This document shows positions 63,169-64,000 of a stretch of DNA of 64,000 nt, one piece after another. Location of the stretch: positions 51,125,844-51,189,843 of the forward strand of contig JANCRA010000003.1 in the NCBI GenBank assembly GCA_024362935.1, in the 5' to 3' direction. Position 1 is the stretch's first letter. Every line of letters begins with the position of its first letter. Source of the DNA: Setophaga petechia. Taxonomy: Eukaryota > Chordata > Aves > Passeriformes > Parulidae. The notes under the pieces were generated by a model. That model saw only the letters and a list, made by a program, of their open reading frames with translations, searched no databases and was not told where the DNA came from. The position numbers were made by a program, and so were the translations under genes.

Positions 63169-64000
63169 CTGGCAGAATTTTGGGGGAATTGCCCCTTGTG
63201 GGTGCCCAGGGTCGTCCAAGGCACCTGGATTTTTACTGAGGGACTGTGAGAGCTCAGTGTTTCAGCTCTGCAGAAAAATAATAGAAATTGCATGGCTGGC
63301 TGAAGAAAAAGAAATCAGGGTAGCAGAAACAGAAAATTCTGAAGAGAGGGCTGGGGTCAGCCAAGATTGAAGAATGTGGGGTTTTTTTGTTTGTTCCTTG
63401 TGGTTTGAGGGAGCAGGTAGTGCCAGCTCTGAAAAGGCAAAATTGAGTGTGAGGGGATATTTTGTTGAAGGTTACACTGATTTACACGTGCAAACAAGGA
63501 CTGAACTGGGCCAGGAAGGTATTTTTCTGGAAATCCCCTAAATTGCACACTGAGTGCAGGACCAGCATTATCTGCACCATTCCCAGCCTTTATGACCTGT
63601 ACACTCCATTAGAGGGGTGAGTGATTGCTTCTGTGTATGACCAGATGTTTGATTTGGAGACCATTCATCAAGTTTCCCAAGGCAAAAGAAACATTAAGCA
63701 ATTAATTAAGATACAATACTAGACTTGTGAGAGAGTTCTGACTGCACTAATTAATCAAACCACGTAGGAAAATTTTGTTTAAGGAGCTCTGAAGCACTTT
63801 CTGACATACTTCAGAGAAAGAAGCTGGAAGTATTGCAGAGGAGAGCTGAACTATTCAATACACCCATCTTGTACTCACATTTGCTGCCAATATGATGAAT
63901 TTTGTGTTTTAAAGTCATGGTGGAATCAAGATTTTTTTTTTTGCAGTCACAAAAACCTCTGTAATAAGCTGCACTTTGGTGAGACAAGAGAAGCCCACCT
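63169..64000. other. Right edge, no feature seen
   Basis: Unique AT-rich sequence with no supported gene or repeat. Confidence 0.4.

Noticed and set aside
53251..64000. Possible SYT9 3' exons expected by synteny
   Set aside because: I looked for C2B-domain coding sequence on the minus strand and found none. The gene probably lies beyond the right edge.
1..64000. Bacterial features such as operons, CRISPR arrays and insertion sequences
   Set aside because: The window is a vertebrate nuclear sequence with spliced genes, CR1 and LTR repeats; no spaced short repeats of CRISPR type occur.

Overview
This is an intron-rich, repeat-rich vertebrate nuclear window, almost certainly from a bird and probably a passerine. 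The evidence is an OLFML1 ortholog with clean GT-AG introns, an adjacent PPFIBP2 first coding exon, CR1 LINE 3' ends finishing in ATTCTATG-like motifs, and several short solo LTRs of families that I recall (from memory, not from a search) as common in songbird genomes. Most long open frames here are chance or lie in repeats; some begin at non-ATG codons.

Layout, left to right. Positions 1-25,300 are the 5' end of PPFIBP2 (liprin-beta-2) on the minus strand. Its first coding exon is at 6550-6647. The next coding exon lies off the left edge. The only CpG-island promoter candidate is at about 24,840-25,340, so roughly 18 kb of intron 1 lies between them. This intron holds four solo LTRs, one CR1 fragment, a tandem duplication, a small hairpin, an orphan coding-like frame at 18.5-18.7 kb and two exon-like plus-strand segments. 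Positions 25,340-41,000 are intergenic, with a striking 45-bp foldback beside the CpG island, two CR1 3' ends and a 730-bp solo LTR.

Positions 41,020-47,818 carry a complete OLFML1 gene on the minus strand: three coding exons, 397 codons plus stop, and an AATAAA signal about 150 bases after the stop. Intron 2 holds a long AT-rich pentanucleotide array, and intron 1 holds a solo LTR. Positions 47,819-64,000 are intergenic sequence upstream of OLFML1. In human the neighbour on that side is SYT9, but I found no SYT9 exon. This stretch holds a second 714-bp LTR of the 33.7-kb family in opposite orientation, a CR1 fragment, an ATCTAT-rich palindromic array, an exact 300-bp-period direct repeat and another solo LTR.

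The gene order PPFIBP2-OLFML1 on one strand matches the arrangement on human 11p15.4, so the locus is syntenic. The two genes are not known to act together: one encodes a secreted olfactomedin-domain glycoprotein, the other a cytoplasmic liprin scaffold. I found no clear novel system. The best leads are the orphan coding-like frame, three exon-like segments with good splice signals, repeated traces of local template-switch (foldback) mutation, and an inverted LTR pair that brackets OLFML1.
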